Source: Algoriphagus formosus
GTDB lineage: Bacteria > Bacteroidota > Bacteroidia > Cytophagales > Cyclobacteriaceae
NCBI RefSeq assembly: GCF_002807035.1
Contig: NZ_NIUC01000002.1
Location: 119,477 to 183,476 of the forward strand
Reading direction: 5' to 3'
Length of the DNA stretch: 64,000 nucleotides
A program made the position numbers and the translations under genes. Within the stretch, counting starts at the first letter, position 1. Every line of letters starts with the position of its first letter. The notes below the pieces were generated by a model, which was not told where the DNA came from, searched no databases, and saw only the letters and a list, made by a program, of their open reading frames with translations. Positions 34,786 through 44,639 of this stretch are shown here, in pieces.

Positions 34786-34798
34786 GTCTAATCTTCCA

Positions 34799-34973
34799 TT
34801 TAACCCGGATTATGCATTAGAGTCTGTAGTGAGAGATCAAACCGCAATAAAATCAAGCATTTAGTGATTGAGGCATAGCACCGCTACGGTGATTGAGCTA
34901 AATGCAGCAAAGCGATTGATTTTGAAGCGGCTTGAGCTCGTAATAGGAAATCTAATGCATATTTCGGGTTTAA
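34799..34973 (-). mobile_element. 175-bp MITE-like repeat, copy B (inverted)
   Basis: Reverse orientation relative to copies A and C. Ends TTTAACCCGGATTATGCATT and AATGCATATTTCGGGTTTAA. It lies 13 bp after the metallophosphoesterase stop. Confidence 0.85.
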
Positions 34974-35028
34974 TTCTTTCCCCAATCTGATTATCTTCCG
35001 AATTCGTTTTTGCAAAAAATAAGAATCG

Positions 35029-36330
35029 GTGTCATTAGAAAAACAGGAAAAACTGCCAAGAAACCTTGGACTTTGGGGCATTTGGATGCTTGTGGTCAAC
35101 GGATTTATTGGAGCAGGAATCTTTGGATTGCCTTCCGGCGCAGCGGATTTGGCAGGTGAATACAGCGTTTGGATTTATGCATTTTGTGCACTGCTCATGC
35201 TCCCGGTGATTTTGAGTTTTGCGGAAGTTGGGAGTTACTTTAGAGGAACAGGCGGCCCGATCAAATACGGAACGCAAGCTTTTGGAGGATTTGTAGGTTT
35301 TCAAGGAGGCTGGTTGTATTACCTCGCCCGGTTGATTTCCTTCGCCGCCAATACGGTACTCCTATCAGATAGCATTGCCTACTTTTTTCCTCTTGCAGGA
35401 GAAGGCACCGGTCGTCTTTTCACCATTTTGCTCACCATTCTGGGGCTTAGTTCGGTGAATATCCTAGGTTCGAGTGAGTCCATCCGATCCATGACCTTTT
35501 TCACCATTATCAAATTTGGAGTTTTGATAAGCTTGGTTTTTGGAGGTTTTGTTCTTTTGGGAGACACCATGGTCCCAACATTTGATTCAGCGCTTCCTGA
35601 GGCGGGGAATTTAGGAGCAGCAGCCTTGCTTTTGATTTATGCTTTTGTAGGCTTTGAGGGGGCGATTGTCCCTGCAGGAGAAGCTAAAAAACCCGAGCGA
35701 GACATGCCCATGGGGCTAATTCTCGGACTTGTCGTAGTGGTGATTTTATATATGCTGATCCAATTGGTCGCCATGGCAGCAGTCCCCAATTTGGCAGAAT
35801 CCACCACTCCACTACTAGACACAGCATCCAACCTCTTTGGGGAATTTGGAGCCTACTTTCTGATGGTTGGCGTGGCCACTTCCGTAATCGCCAATCTGAT
35901 TAGCTCCATGTTTTCCGCTACGCGTGTCACCTATGCACTTTCACTGGAAAATTCCCTCCCAGCTTGGTTTGGAAAGGTCCACAATCGCTTTCTTACACCC
36001 GCCAATTCAGTTCTCTTTTTCGGAATAGCAGCCTTTATCCTGGCGGCTATGGGTTCTTTCCGGTTCTTGGCGGCCATGACAGTCTTATCCCGGCTTTTCC
36101 TATTTATCATGACCTGTGCAGCCGTACCTGCACTTCGACCAAAGTTCCGTGGACAAGGAAGGTTTATTCTAAAAGGCGGCTATCTAATTCCAATTTTGGG
36201 AATTTTGTCTTGCCTGTGGCTGATGATGCAGGTAAGCTGGGAATCAGTTTGGATGACAGGAATTTTTGTATTCATTGGAACAGGTTTGTATTGGATTGGA
36301 AAGCGACAAGCAGATAATTCCACAGAATAA
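35029..36330 (+). CDS. APC-family amino-acid permease
   Basis: 433 residues from a GTG. An in-frame TAA at 35020 shows that no earlier start exists, and the next ATG falls inside the first helix. About 12 membrane helices are present. GFIGAGIFGLPSG in helix 1 and FVGFEGAIVPAGEAKKPERDMP are typical of the amino acid-polyamine-cation superfamily. Substrate is unknown. Confidence 0.88.
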   Translation: MSLEKQEKLPRNLGLWGIWMLVVNGFIGAGIFGLPSGAADLAGEYSVWIYAFCALLMLPVILSFAEVGSYFRGTGGPIKYGTQAFGGFVGFQGGWLYYLARLISFAANTVLLSDSIAYFFPLAGEGTGRLFTILLTILGLSSVNILGSSESIRSMTFFTIIKFGVLISLVFGGFVLLGDTMVPTFDSALPEAGNLGAAALLLIYAFVGFEGAIVPAGEAKKPERDMPMGLILGLVVVVILYMLIQLVAMAAVPNLAESTTPLLDTASNLFGEFGAYFLMVGVATSVIANLISSMFSATRVTYALSLENSLPAWFGKVHNRFLTPANSVLFFGIAAFILAAMGSFRFLAAMTVLSRLFLFIMTCAAVPALRPKFRGQGRFILKGGYLIPILGILSCLWLMMQVSWESVWMTGIFVFIGTGLYWIGKRQADNSTE

Positions 36331-36365
36331 ACGCTTAGCTTTTCCGATAAATAGTAATTTCGTCC

Positions 36366-37235
36366 ATGTCCCAGGAGAAACTTGCCATCCGTACCGTAAT
36401 TTTCAGCATGCTGGGAAATGCGCTGCTCTCAGGAATCAAATTTCTGGCAGGTATTTTCGGAAATTCCTTTGCGCTGATCGCCGATGCTATCGAGTCTTTG
36501 GTGGATGTTTTTTCAAGTATTTTGGTTTTGATCGGCTTGAAATATGCACAGCGACCGGCAGACGAAAATCACCCCTATGGACATGGAAAAGCTGAAGCCC
36601 TGATTACCTTTTTGGTGGTGGGTTTTCTAATCGTCTCTGCCGTGACAATTGCCTATCAGGCCATCCAAAATATCCGCACACCTCATGAAGGACCGGCATC
36701 TTGGACCTTGGCGGTTTTGGCAGCGATTATTTTGTGGAAAGAAATATCCTACCGATTTGTACTTAATCGCAGCAAAAAGCTTCAATCTAGCTCCCTCCGA
36801 GCTGAAGCTTGGCATCATCGCAGTGATGCTATTACTTCAGTAGCTGCATTTATCGGGATTTTGATTGCGATTTGGGGTGGTGAGGGCTATGAAAAGGCTG
36901 ATGACTATGCAGCCATTTTTGCTGCAGGCTTCATTCTCTACAATTGCTACCTTATTTTTCGTCCGGCACTTGGGGAAGTCATGGATGAAGACACTCATGA
37001 TGACTTGACTACCGAAATCAGAAAAGTAGCACTGACGGTAGAAGGAATCACTGGTACAGAAAAATGCTTTATTCGAAAAGCGGGTATGAAATTCCACGTT
37101 GATTTACATGCTAATGTGAACGGGGACTTGACTGTGAGAGAAGGACATGACATCGCCCATGATCTCAAGGATACTTTGAAGAAAGAAATCCCCAAATTGG
37201 GGCATATCCTGATACATATCGAGCCGTTCGATTAG
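36366..37235 (+). CDS. Cation diffusion facilitator (CDF) metal exporter
   Basis: 289 residues with six membrane helices in the first 210 residues. Helix 2 has ADAIESLVD, helix 5 has HHRSDAITS, the metal site is xxxxD in each case, and HPYGHGKAE lies in the first loop. The cytoplasmic C-terminal domain (215-289) ends HILIHIEP. The family exports Zn2+, Fe2+, Mn2+ or similar in exchange for protons. Confidence 0.92.
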   Translation: MSQEKLAIRTVIFSMLGNALLSGIKFLAGIFGNSFALIADAIESLVDVFSSILVLIGLKYAQRPADENHPYGHGKAEALITFLVVGFLIVSAVTIAYQAIQNIRTPHEGPASWTLAVLAAIILWKEISYRFVLNRSKKLQSSSLRAEAWHHRSDAITSVAAFIGILIAIWGGEGYEKADDYAAIFAAGFILYNCYLIFRPALGEVMDEDTHDDLTTEIRKVALTVEGITGTEKCFIRKAGMKFHVDLHANVNGDLTVREGHDIAHDLKDTLKKEIPKLGHILIHIEPFD

Positions 37236-37295
37236 AGGCTGACAATTGATGTCTTTACAAATCCTCTTCTGCGTTTTTTAAGCTAATTTGAAACC

Positions 37296-37898
37296 ATGGA
37301 AAAAATCATAACCACAAGCTACAAAAGTCCCGTCGGTGAATTGATCCTTGGAGCTTTTCAAGGTCGACTTTGCCTCTGTGACTGGTACTATCGGAGGATG
37401 AGAAAAGCAGTGGACGAACGTATCCAAAAAGGATTGAATGCTGATTTTTTAAACTTTGATCTTGATTCGGAAAAGAAAAGCCCCACTTCAGCTATTGATA
37501 AGGATATTAGACCTGAAAATATCAAAGTCATCCAAAAAGCTATCGAACAGTTAGAGGACTATTTTTCAGGAAATCGAAAGACCTTTGATGTACCATTAAG
37601 CATGGTTGGTACAGATTTCCAGCAAAGCGTTTGGCAGGAATTGATGGAAATCCCTTTTGGTGAAACGAGAAGCTACCTGGAGCTTTCCCAACAAATGGGG
37701 AATCCAGACGCTATCCGAGCTGTCGCCTCCGCTAATGGTGCAAATGCAATCTCCATCATTATTCCCTGTCATCGGATTATTGGTTCGGATGGAAGCCTAG
37801 TGGGCTATGCCGGAGGCTTGGATGCAAAAAAGCGATTGTTGCGACTTGAGGGAGCGAAAAACAATAAAAATAGAGCCCAAATAGAGCTTTTTAATTAA
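37296..37898 (+). CDS. ogt: Methylated-DNA--protein-cysteine methyltransferase
   Basis: 200 residues. The catalytic motif IPCHRIIG has Cys158 as methyl acceptor, and GYAGGLDAKKRLL is the usual C-terminal helix. The N-terminal half contains a longer charged insertion (about 30-70) than most. It repairs O6-methylguanine and is used up by the reaction. It starts 60 bp after the CDF gene. Confidence 0.93.
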   Translation: MEKIITTSYKSPVGELILGAFQGRLCLCDWYYRRMRKAVDERIQKGLNADFLNFDLDSEKKSPTSAIDKDIRPENIKVIQKAIEQLEDYFSGNRKTFDVPLSMVGTDFQQSVWQELMEIPFGETRSYLELSQQMGNPDAIRAVASANGANAISIIIPCHRIIGSDGSLVGYAGGLDAKKRLLRLEGAKNNKNRAQIELFN

Positions 37899-37968
37899 GG
37901 ATTATTCCTTTCTTTTCTCCCAAACCTGGGGGTCACGACTTGAATATGTAATTGCAAAAACAACGATT

Positions 37969-38178
37969 CTATTTTCTTTCTTTTTCTATTTCCCAGTCCA
38001 AGAGTTCCTCAGGATTTTCTTCAAAAAATTTAATGCGCTCATCAAGCAGTTTCTTACGGGATGAACTAACAAACCCTTCTTTCTCCTTTTTTAAAGCGTA
38101 GAGTTTGAGAAGCGTATTTTTGTCATCAAGTTCAGTCAACCATTGAATCAAATCCAATTTCAAAGAAAGCGTATCCAT
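37969..38178 (-). CDS. Small helical protein, possible addiction-module component
   Basis: 69 residues, strongly helical, ending EENPEELLDWEIEKERK. It resembles small addiction-module proteins of Bacteroidota, but no toxin gene is adjacent. Function unknown. Confidence 0.55.
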   Translation of the reverse strand: MDTLSLKLDLIQWLTELDDKNTLLKLYALKKEKEGFVSSSRKKLLDERIKFFEENPEELLDWEIEKERK

Positions 38179-38234
38179 TTTTTGTTTCGTTTTTATAAAA
38201 ATACAAATTGAACGCTAGAAATGGTTAAACCCTG

Positions 38235-39440
38235 CTACAAATCAATATTAAGTAATCCAAAACACTGCTTCGCAATTTCCAATTCCTCGTTGGTAGGGAT
38301 GACCAATAATTTGACCTTGGAATCAGCGGTTTGAATCTCCTGAATTCCTTTATCCAAATTCTCATTTTTCGCCAAATCCATCTGGATTCCGAGGTAGTCC
38401 ATATTTTCACAAACCAATTTTCGAGTCAAGCGATCATTTTCACCCACTCCTCCTGTGAAAATCACCCCGTCCAACCCATTCATACAAGCCGTAAACGCAC
38501 CTATATATTTTTTAATGCGGTAAGCGTACAAGTCATAGGCAAGTTGGGCTTTAGAATCTCCTTCCTGCAGGTGCTTTTGAATGTCCCGCATATCGCTAAA
38601 GCCTGTCAGGCCAAGCATCCCGCTCTTTTTATTCAAAAGATTATTGACCTCATCGAGGCTATAGCCCAGTTGATTGACCAAATAAAAAATAACTGCCTGA
38701 TCGATGTCCCCTGCCCGGGTTCCCATAATCAATCCATTCATAGGCCCCATTCCCATGCTTGTATCAATCGATTTTCCATTTTGAATAGCTGCCATACTGC
38801 AGCCATTGCCCAAGTGAATGCTGATAAGTTTAAGGTTCCTGCTCCCTAAATGATCCATCGCCCGCTCGGAAACATATTTATGGCTGGTACCATGAAATCC
38901 ATAGGCCCGAATGCCATGTTTCTCATAAAACTCATTGGGAATGGCCATCCGAAAAGCAACAGGAGGCTGTGTCTGATGAAAAGCCGTGTCAAAAACAGCG
39001 ATTTGCTTTGCCTCAGAAAAAATCTCCTCCGCCACTTCAATACCCAGAAAATTCGCAGGATTATGTAAGGGAGCAAGTGGAAAAAGCTCCTTGATTTTTG
39101 CCTTGACAGCCGAACTGATAAGCTGGGTGCTGGCAAATTTCTCACCTCCGTGTACTACCCGGTGTCCAACCGCTTCTACCTGCCTTGGGTCAGAAATGAC
39201 GCCTATCTCAGGATCTGTCAAAAATTCAGCAACTAACCTCAAACCCTCAGAATGAGAATTAATTGCTTTGGTTTCACTTCGCGCTATATTCCCCTTTGGC
39301 AAAAAAGCCTTATAGTCAATTCGGGACTCATCCAAGCCAATTCGATCCACCATTCCTGAGCAAATTACCTGCTCCTCGGGCATTTGGATCAACTGATATT
39401 TGATGGAGCTACTCCCTGAATTGATGACAAAAATTTTCAT
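38235..39440 (-). CDS. ackA: Acetate kinase
   Basis: 401 residues, the usual length. Motifs: NSGSSSIKYQL at the start, HRVVHGGEKF, FDTAFHQ, YGFHGTSHKYV, HLGNGCSMAA and FTGGVGEND. It converts acetyl phosphate and ADP to acetate and ATP. The pta gene lies upstream on the same strand (95-bp gap), so the two form the usual acetate pathway operon. Confidence 0.97.
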   Translation of the reverse strand: MKIFVINSGSSSIKYQLIQMPEEQVICSGMVDRIGLDESRIDYKAFLPKGNIARSETKAINSHSEGLRLVAEFLTDPEIGVISDPRQVEAVGHRVVHGGEKFASTQLISSAVKAKIKELFPLAPLHNPANFLGIEVAEEIFSEAKQIAVFDTAFHQTQPPVAFRMAIPNEFYEKHGIRAYGFHGTSHKYVSERAMDHLGSRNLKLISIHLGNGCSMAAIQNGKSIDTSMGMGPMNGLIMGTRAGDIDQAVIFYLVNQLGYSLDEVNNLLNKKSGMLGLTGFSDMRDIQKHLQEGDSKAQLAYDLYAYRIKKYIGAFTACMNGLDGVIFTGGVGENDRLTRKLVCENMDYLGIQMDLAKNENLDKGIQEIQTADSKVKLLVIPTNEELEIAKQCFGLLNIDL

Positions 39441-39534
39441 GTGTTTATAATTTGATTTTGAAAGGCCACATGGAATGCCCTACTCCGATAAATCGGAACA
39501 TTTTTCTGTCTGAGAAGCCATTCTCATAGGCATT

Positions 39535-41631
39535 TCATTGTTCTGCTTCTTGTGCTTGAATGGCTGTAATTACAACCGTATTAAAGATATCAATGACCGT
39601 GCATCCTCGACTCAGGTCATTGACGGGTTTGTTGAGACCTTGGAGCATGGGACCTATGGCAATAGCCCCGGTTTCCCGCTGCACAGCTTTATAGGTGTTA
39701 TTTCCTGTGTTGAGATCTGGGAAAATCAAGACACTTGCCTGACCTGCTACCTCAGAATTGGGAAGTTTCTGCCTACCCACAATCGGGTCTACTGCTGCAT
39801 CGTATTGAATAGGCCCCTCGATTTTAAGTTCTGGACGTCTGGATTTGACAATTTCGGTGGCCTTGCGTACTTTTTCCACCTCCTCCCCTGCTCCGGATGT
39901 TCCCGAAGAATAGGAAAGCATCGCTACCTTCGGCTCTATCCCAAACATCAAAGCGGATTCAGCTGAAGATATGGCGATATCTGCCAATTGCTCAGAAGTA
40001 GGATTTGGCACGACTGCACAGTCCCCAAAAACCGACACGCGATTAGGGAGACACATAAAAAAGACTGAGGAAACGGTATTGACACCGGGTTTGGTTTTGA
40101 CAAACTGCAAAGCAGGTCGAATCGTATGCTGTGTAGTATGCACTGCTCCGGAAACCATGCCATCAGCATGCCCTTTATAAACCATCATGGTTCCGAAATA
40201 GGATACATCATGCATGAGATCTCTTGCTGTCGTGAGAGAAATTCCCTTTGCTTTGCGCAGCTCATACAATTCCTGCGCATACTCCTCAAATCGCTCTGAA
40301 GTTGCCGGTTCTACAATTTTGATTCGATCAAAGTCAGTGGAAATATTCAGGCGAGCCATCATGGATTCGATCTCCTCTCGATTTCCCAATAGGGTAAGTT
40401 CGACCACTTCCTGTCTCAAAAGCATATCAGCTGCTTGCAAAATCCGCTCATCTGTCCCCTCAGGAAGGACGATGTGCTTTTTATGGCTTTTGGCCCGCTT
40501 GACAATCTGATACTGAAACATCCGAGGAGTCAGAATCTCCGAACTGAAGGAACCCATCCGATCATCCAGGGCCTTTTCGTCCACATATTCTTCAAAAAGC
40601 CGTATGGCCAAAGCGATCTTATCCTTATCCTCCGGGGCGATACGAGCCCTGATTTCATTGACCTTGGTCACGACCATGAAAGTTCCATCCTCTACCTGCA
40701 ATACAGGAACAATCGTCTCCAAACCTTCCAAAAGCTTGACGATAGAAGGCTCAGGGTGCATTCCACCCGAGACGATGACTCCGGCTATCTTTCCAAAATT
40801 CCTGGAAATATTTGCCTGAAGGGACCCGATCAGAATATCTCCTCGATCCCCAGGGGTCACTACCAGTGTATTATTGTTGATTCTGTCGAGAAAATTGTGA
40901 AGCTGCATGGCTCCCACGACCGATTGATCCACCCGATTAGTCAGGTACTGCTCTCCGAATAACAACTTTGCACCTAAGGAATCCATGATCTCTCCCATGG
41001 TAGGATTGCTAAGCTGTTCATGACTTGGAATAGCGCTAATGAGGATGCTTTTGGGAAGGATATGCTTGAGTCGGCGAAGAATCTCTTCCCGCTTGGATGG
41101 TTTGACTTTATTGGCAATGAGGGAAAGTACCTGCACCTCCTGACTGAGGTAACTATTGACGCTTGCCATGGCCAAATCGATGATTTCTGAAGTGGTCCGA
41201 TGCGCACAATTGAGAATAATTGCCGCCGGAATCCCTAGATTTTTGGCAATGCTGATATTTCCGTCAAACTCCACATTCGTGCTGACATCTGAAAAATCAG
41301 TCCCCTCCACGACAATAAAGTCTGCGGATTCTTTCAGCGAGTTGAACTTCTCGATAATGGTATCGATGAGAAATGCGTCATTCCGCTTATTGATCTCTTT
41401 AAATGCATTTTTACGAGTGAAGGCATACATCTCCTCGTAGCGCTGATGCAGGTTGAAATGCTTTCCAAGCAATTCCAGCCTCCGGTCTTTATCTCGCTTA
41501 TTTCCGGTAATTATGGGTTTGAAATAGGCCAATCTATCAGTTTTGGCAGCCAACATATTCATCAAGCCCAAGGCAAAAATGGATTTTCCGGAAAAGGGTT
41601 CGGTTGTAGTGAGGTAGATCGCTTTGGTCAT
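39535..41631 (-). CDS. pta: Phosphate acetyltransferase, long form
   Basis: 698 residues. The N-terminal BioD-like P-loop domain begins TTTEPFSGKSIFALG, a DRTGG-type regulatory domain follows, and the C-terminal PTA catalytic domain (about 370-698) includes VLPEGTDERILQAA and SYSSGTSGAGEEV. It makes acetyl phosphate from acetyl-CoA. First gene of the pta-ackA pair. Confidence 0.96.
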   Translation of the reverse strand: MTKAIYLTTTEPFSGKSIFALGLMNMLAAKTDRLAYFKPIITGNKRDKDRRLELLGKHFNLHQRYEEMYAFTRKNAFKEINKRNDAFLIDTIIEKFNSLKESADFIVVEGTDFSDVSTNVEFDGNISIAKNLGIPAAIILNCAHRTTSEIIDLAMASVNSYLSQEVQVLSLIANKVKPSKREEILRRLKHILPKSILISAIPSHEQLSNPTMGEIMDSLGAKLLFGEQYLTNRVDQSVVGAMQLHNFLDRINNNTLVVTPGDRGDILIGSLQANISRNFGKIAGVIVSGGMHPEPSIVKLLEGLETIVPVLQVEDGTFMVVTKVNEIRARIAPEDKDKIALAIRLFEEYVDEKALDDRMGSFSSEILTPRMFQYQIVKRAKSHKKHIVLPEGTDERILQAADMLLRQEVVELTLLGNREEIESMMARLNISTDFDRIKIVEPATSERFEEYAQELYELRKAKGISLTTARDLMHDVSYFGTMMVYKGHADGMVSGAVHTTQHTIRPALQFVKTKPGVNTVSSVFFMCLPNRVSVFGDCAVVPNPTSEQLADIAISSAESALMFGIEPKVAMLSYSSGTSGAGEEVEKVRKATEIVKSRRPELKIEGPIQYDAAVDPIVGRQKLPNSEVAGQASVLIFPDLNTGNNTYKAVQRETGAIAIGPMLQGLNKPVNDLSRGCTVIDIFNTVVITAIQAQEAEQ

Positions 41632-42048
41632 ATATTTCTAAAAACTTAAAGTACGCGGAGCAAAATTGCCTTTGATAAATTTAAAAATACCTGATAAAGA
41701 TCAGCTGACAAGGGGATTTTTCTTTTTCAAGATTTGTAAAAGCTGAGAAGGGTCAGAATCATCAATAAAAGAGATGTTTTGGGTTCGACGTTCGGCGTTC
41801 AAGGTTCAGCGTTTTCTGCAATAGAAAAATTGAGCTTAATAATTGGTCATTATACTCTCCCTCCTTCTGACCCGGACAAGCCCTATGGCTGAAATTTTCC
41901 AACCTTACCACCTTTCAACTTTTCCACTTTTCCCCTTACAATTCACTACTTACTAATGAGATAGCCACGTCGCTTCTAGAATTGCCCGAGAATCTAATGT
42001 TTTTCGTTCCAGCTCCTCGCTATGACGGACACCTTACAACCTTCCCTC
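41632..42048. other. Gap upstream of pta
   Basis: About 417 bp with no gene. It contains short repeats of the type CGACGTTCGGCGTTCAAGG near 41788 and AT-rich sequence that should hold the pta promoter. Copy C of the MITE follows. Confidence 0.5.
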
Positions 42049-42225
42049 TTTAACCCGAAATATGCATTAGACTTCTTACTACGAGTCCAAACCGCTTCAA
42101 AATCAATCCGCTTTGCCGCATTTAGCTCAATCACCGTAGCGGTGCTATGCCTCATTCGCTAAATGCTTGATTTTATTGCGGTTTGATCTCTCACTACAGA
42201 TTCTAATGCATAGTCCGGGTTTAAA
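42049..42225 (+). mobile_element. 175-bp MITE-like repeat, copy C
   Basis: Ends TTTAACCCGAAATATGCATT and AATGCATAGTCCGGGTTTAA. Same orientation and nearly the same sequence as copy A. It lies 10 bp after the DUF819 stop. Confidence 0.85.
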
Positions 42226-42235
42226 CTTTTCAACT

Positions 42236-43369
42236 TCAAAAAGCCCCCGCCACCAAGAACCCAATATAGGTCCCCAAGGCATTTCCCAAGCTTCCTACCA
42301 GAACTCCGGGAATCAATAAATCAGGACGATTTAAGCTCTCTGCAGCTGCAATAGCGGTCGTATTCCCTCCCACATTTGCCTGGGAAGCAACTGCAATCAC
42401 ATCCCAATCCATTTTCAAAAGTGCACCGATTCCAAAAACAAAAAGTCCATGAATCAAAACCAGCAAACCCACAAAAAGAATCAAGGTACCAGCTAATTCA
42501 CCCACACCCGACAGCGCAGAGATGTCACAGAGGGTTCCGATTACGCCTAGGAAGATCATAATCATAAAAAAGCCCAAGGTTTGTTTTCCATGCAATTGCT
42601 TGACGGCGGGGAATTGTGCTAAAATCAAGGCAATAGTCGTCAAGGTGATGATCTCAGGGACTTGAGGAAAATACTCCGCCACTATTCCGCTAATAACCAT
42701 AGCCAAAAATCCCAAAGCCAGCATGGAAGCCAAGGAAGACATGGAAATCACCTCAACCCCAGCACTCTTTGGGGTGCTTTGGGCGGATTGAAGTTTTTTT
42801 CGAGGAAAAAGCTTTTGAAGGTAGCGAGGTAAAATCAAGGTGGCTATGATCCAAGGCGTTCCGATCAAATTATCCACCACGGTAGTCGCAGCGAATAATG
42901 GCCCATTTTCATTGACGGCATAGCTCAGGGCCACTGCATTGAAATTGATACTCCCACCGATATAGGTCCCGGTGTACATACCGGCCACTGCTCCAGCAAG
43001 CTCTCCAATGGCAGCTTCCGGTTGAACCAGAAACCAGGATACGGCCACACCTACCACCGTTCCTACCGTACCAATTCCAAACATCAGGAGGATGGGAATC
43101 CCGGCATCTTTGAGACTCCGTAGGTCGACCTCGAGCAAAGCTATGAAAATGCCCAAGGGTGCTAGGTAAACAAAAACCCCATCGTAGATTGGATGTCCTT
43201 CCATAGCGGAGGGGATGAGTCCCACATTAGCGAAAAAGGCACAAATCAAAATCACCCAAATGGGTGTGCCAACCGTCCTTCCCCAAGGAAAACGTGTCAA
43301 CCAAATTCCAAAAAATACTGCTACACAAAGCGTAGCAGCAATAAAAAGCGGCTGATCTTGAAATGTCAT
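42236..43369 (-). CDS. DUF819-family membrane protein
   Basis: 377 residues, about 10 membrane helices. GMYTGTYIGGSINFNAVA and the C-terminal ASQANVGGNTTAIAAAES are the two repeated signatures of DUF819 (YjcL-like), which look like the halves of an ion- or anion-transporter fold. Substrate unknown. Confidence 0.88.
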   Translation of the reverse strand: MTFQDQPLFIAATLCVAVFFGIWLTRFPWGRTVGTPIWVILICAFFANVGLIPSAMEGHPIYDGVFVYLAPLGIFIALLEVDLRSLKDAGIPILLMFGIGTVGTVVGVAVSWFLVQPEAAIGELAGAVAGMYTGTYIGGSINFNAVALSYAVNENGPLFAATTVVDNLIGTPWIIATLILPRYLQKLFPRKKLQSAQSTPKSAGVEVISMSSLASMLALGFLAMVISGIVAEYFPQVPEIITLTTIALILAQFPAVKQLHGKQTLGFFMIMIFLGVIGTLCDISALSGVGELAGTLILFVGLLVLIHGLFVFGIGALLKMDWDVIAVASQANVGGNTTAIAAAESLNRPDLLIPGVLVGSLGNALGTYIGFLVAGAF

Positions 43370-43499
43370 GTCGGGAAAATAGGGAAAGACAGTGAATTAA
43401 ATACTAAAAAATTTCAAAAAACACAGACTAATATTTCGGTTTTCGATTGGTTTTAATGCCCTCCTTCGCTAAATTTTATCAGTAAAAACTATTTAAAGT

Positions 43500-44342
43500 A
43501 TGCAAAAGATTCTTTGGGCTGTGATTTTTTCAGCCTTCCTCGCCTCTTGCAGCCCGAGTGCTGCCCCACCTGTTCTCACTGAAGTCTCCACACCCGGCTA
43601 TCATCCGGGACGAGTAGTTTGGTACACCTTGGCTTCACCCAATCCGGAAGTAGCCAAAAACTTCTATGAATCGGTTTTCGGCTGGACCACGACACCCTAT
43701 GGGGACAATAATCGGGAACTCTGGGTTTTTCAAAAAGATCAAAAGCCGGTTGCACTAATGGCCCGCTATAAAAGCGACAACAACTCCGGAGAATGGATAG
43801 GAAGTATCTCAGCAGAAGATGTGGAGCAGGCAAGTTCCGAAGCCAAATCCCTCGGCGCCACAATTTTAGCGAAACCCGTAGCCGTAGCCAATCAGGGGAT
43901 GATTTCCTATGTTCAAGATCCTCAAGGAGCGCATTTCTCCCTGATTCGAATGGCAGGAGGAGACCCCGAACCTAATCTTGCTTCACTAGACAACTTCCTC
44001 GGTATGGAACTCTGGTCCAACAATACGGAAGAATCCCAAAAATTCTACACCGATATCCTAGACTATGAAATTGAAATGCGCAAGGAGGGAAATGTAGATT
44101 ATACGGTTTTCAAGAAGAATACCCTCAACTGCCTGGGGATGCTGGAAAATCCCGTGGAAAATGTACGAAGTCATTGGCTTCCTTATATCCGGGTAGCAGA
44201 TGTAAATGCTGCCTTGGCCAAGGCCAAAGAGAATGGAGCGACCGTCTTGCTAGAACCCCGTGCAGATGTTCGTAACGGCTCGGTAGCCATTATTCTTGAT
44301 CCTACGGGAGCTCCTCTAGCCCTTCAAGTGTATAATCCTTAA
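43500..44342 (+). CDS. VOC-family (glyoxalase-like) lipoprotein
   Basis: 280 residues. Lipobox LASC (Cys17). Two VOC modules: about 35-150 (VVWYTLASPNPEVAKNFYESVFGW and DPQGAHFSLI) and 160-280 (ELWSNNTEESQKFYTDIL and DPTGAPLALQ). Such two-module proteins bind a metal or small ligand; the function of lipoprotein forms is not known. Confidence 0.85.
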   Translation: MQKILWAVIFSAFLASCSPSAAPPVLTEVSTPGYHPGRVVWYTLASPNPEVAKNFYESVFGWTTTPYGDNNRELWVFQKDQKPVALMARYKSDNNSGEWIGSISAEDVEQASSEAKSLGATILAKPVAVANQGMISYVQDPQGAHFSLIRMAGGDPEPNLASLDNFLGMELWSNNTEESQKFYTDILDYEIEMRKEGNVDYTVFKKNTLNCLGMLENPVENVRSHWLPYIRVADVNAALAKAKENGATVLLEPRADVRNGSVAIILDPTGAPLALQVYNP

Positions 44343-44353
44343 AAATTGAAAAA

Positions 44354-44530
44354 ATGAAAAAGCGAATATTCAGTCTACTAATAATTCTTGGTCTCTCTCT
44401 CTTCTTGCCTGCTTGCTCCAATATGCATATGACGGGCGGCGTAGGACTCAACTTCAGTGGCGGCCCCTATGGCATGCGTGTCACCCCTTCAGTCAATGTG
44501 GGGATGTATGGAGGAGGCTATCGCTGGTAA
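44354..44530 (+). CDS. Small Gly-rich lipoprotein
   Basis: 58 residues: a signal with lipobox LPAC (Cys21), then a Gly/Met-rich tail (MTGGVGLNFSGGPYGMRV) ending GGGYRW. It starts 11 bp after the VOC stop, so the two are probably co-transcribed. Function unknown. Confidence 0.7.
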   Translation: MKKRIFSLLIILGLSLFLPACSNMHMTGGVGLNFSGGPYGMRVTPSVNVGMYGGGYRW

Positions 44531-44552
44531 TTAAGATTAGGATAAACAGAAC

Positions 44553-44608
44553 TTTTATGGCGCCTATCCCCCGGATTTGGGTGGATAAAGGAGTTTTTAT
44601 GGCGCCTA
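44553..44608 (+). repeat. Two 14-bp direct repeats at the left edge of the cassette array
   Basis: TTTTATGGCGCCTA occurs at 44553-44566 and 44595-44608. The second ends 5 bp before the left box of the first gene cassette. They could mark the integration side of the array. Confidence 0.6.
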
Positions 44609-44639
44609 AAAGAAGTTATGCTCTATTTAGAAACGACAA

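Noticed and set aside
36266..36595. Frame overlapping the end of the APC permease and start of the CDF gene
   Set aside because: Out of frame with both well-supported genes and with no protein pattern.
40435..40962. Long plus-strand frame inside pta
   Set aside because: Antisense shadow of the Pta catalytic and regulatory domains.
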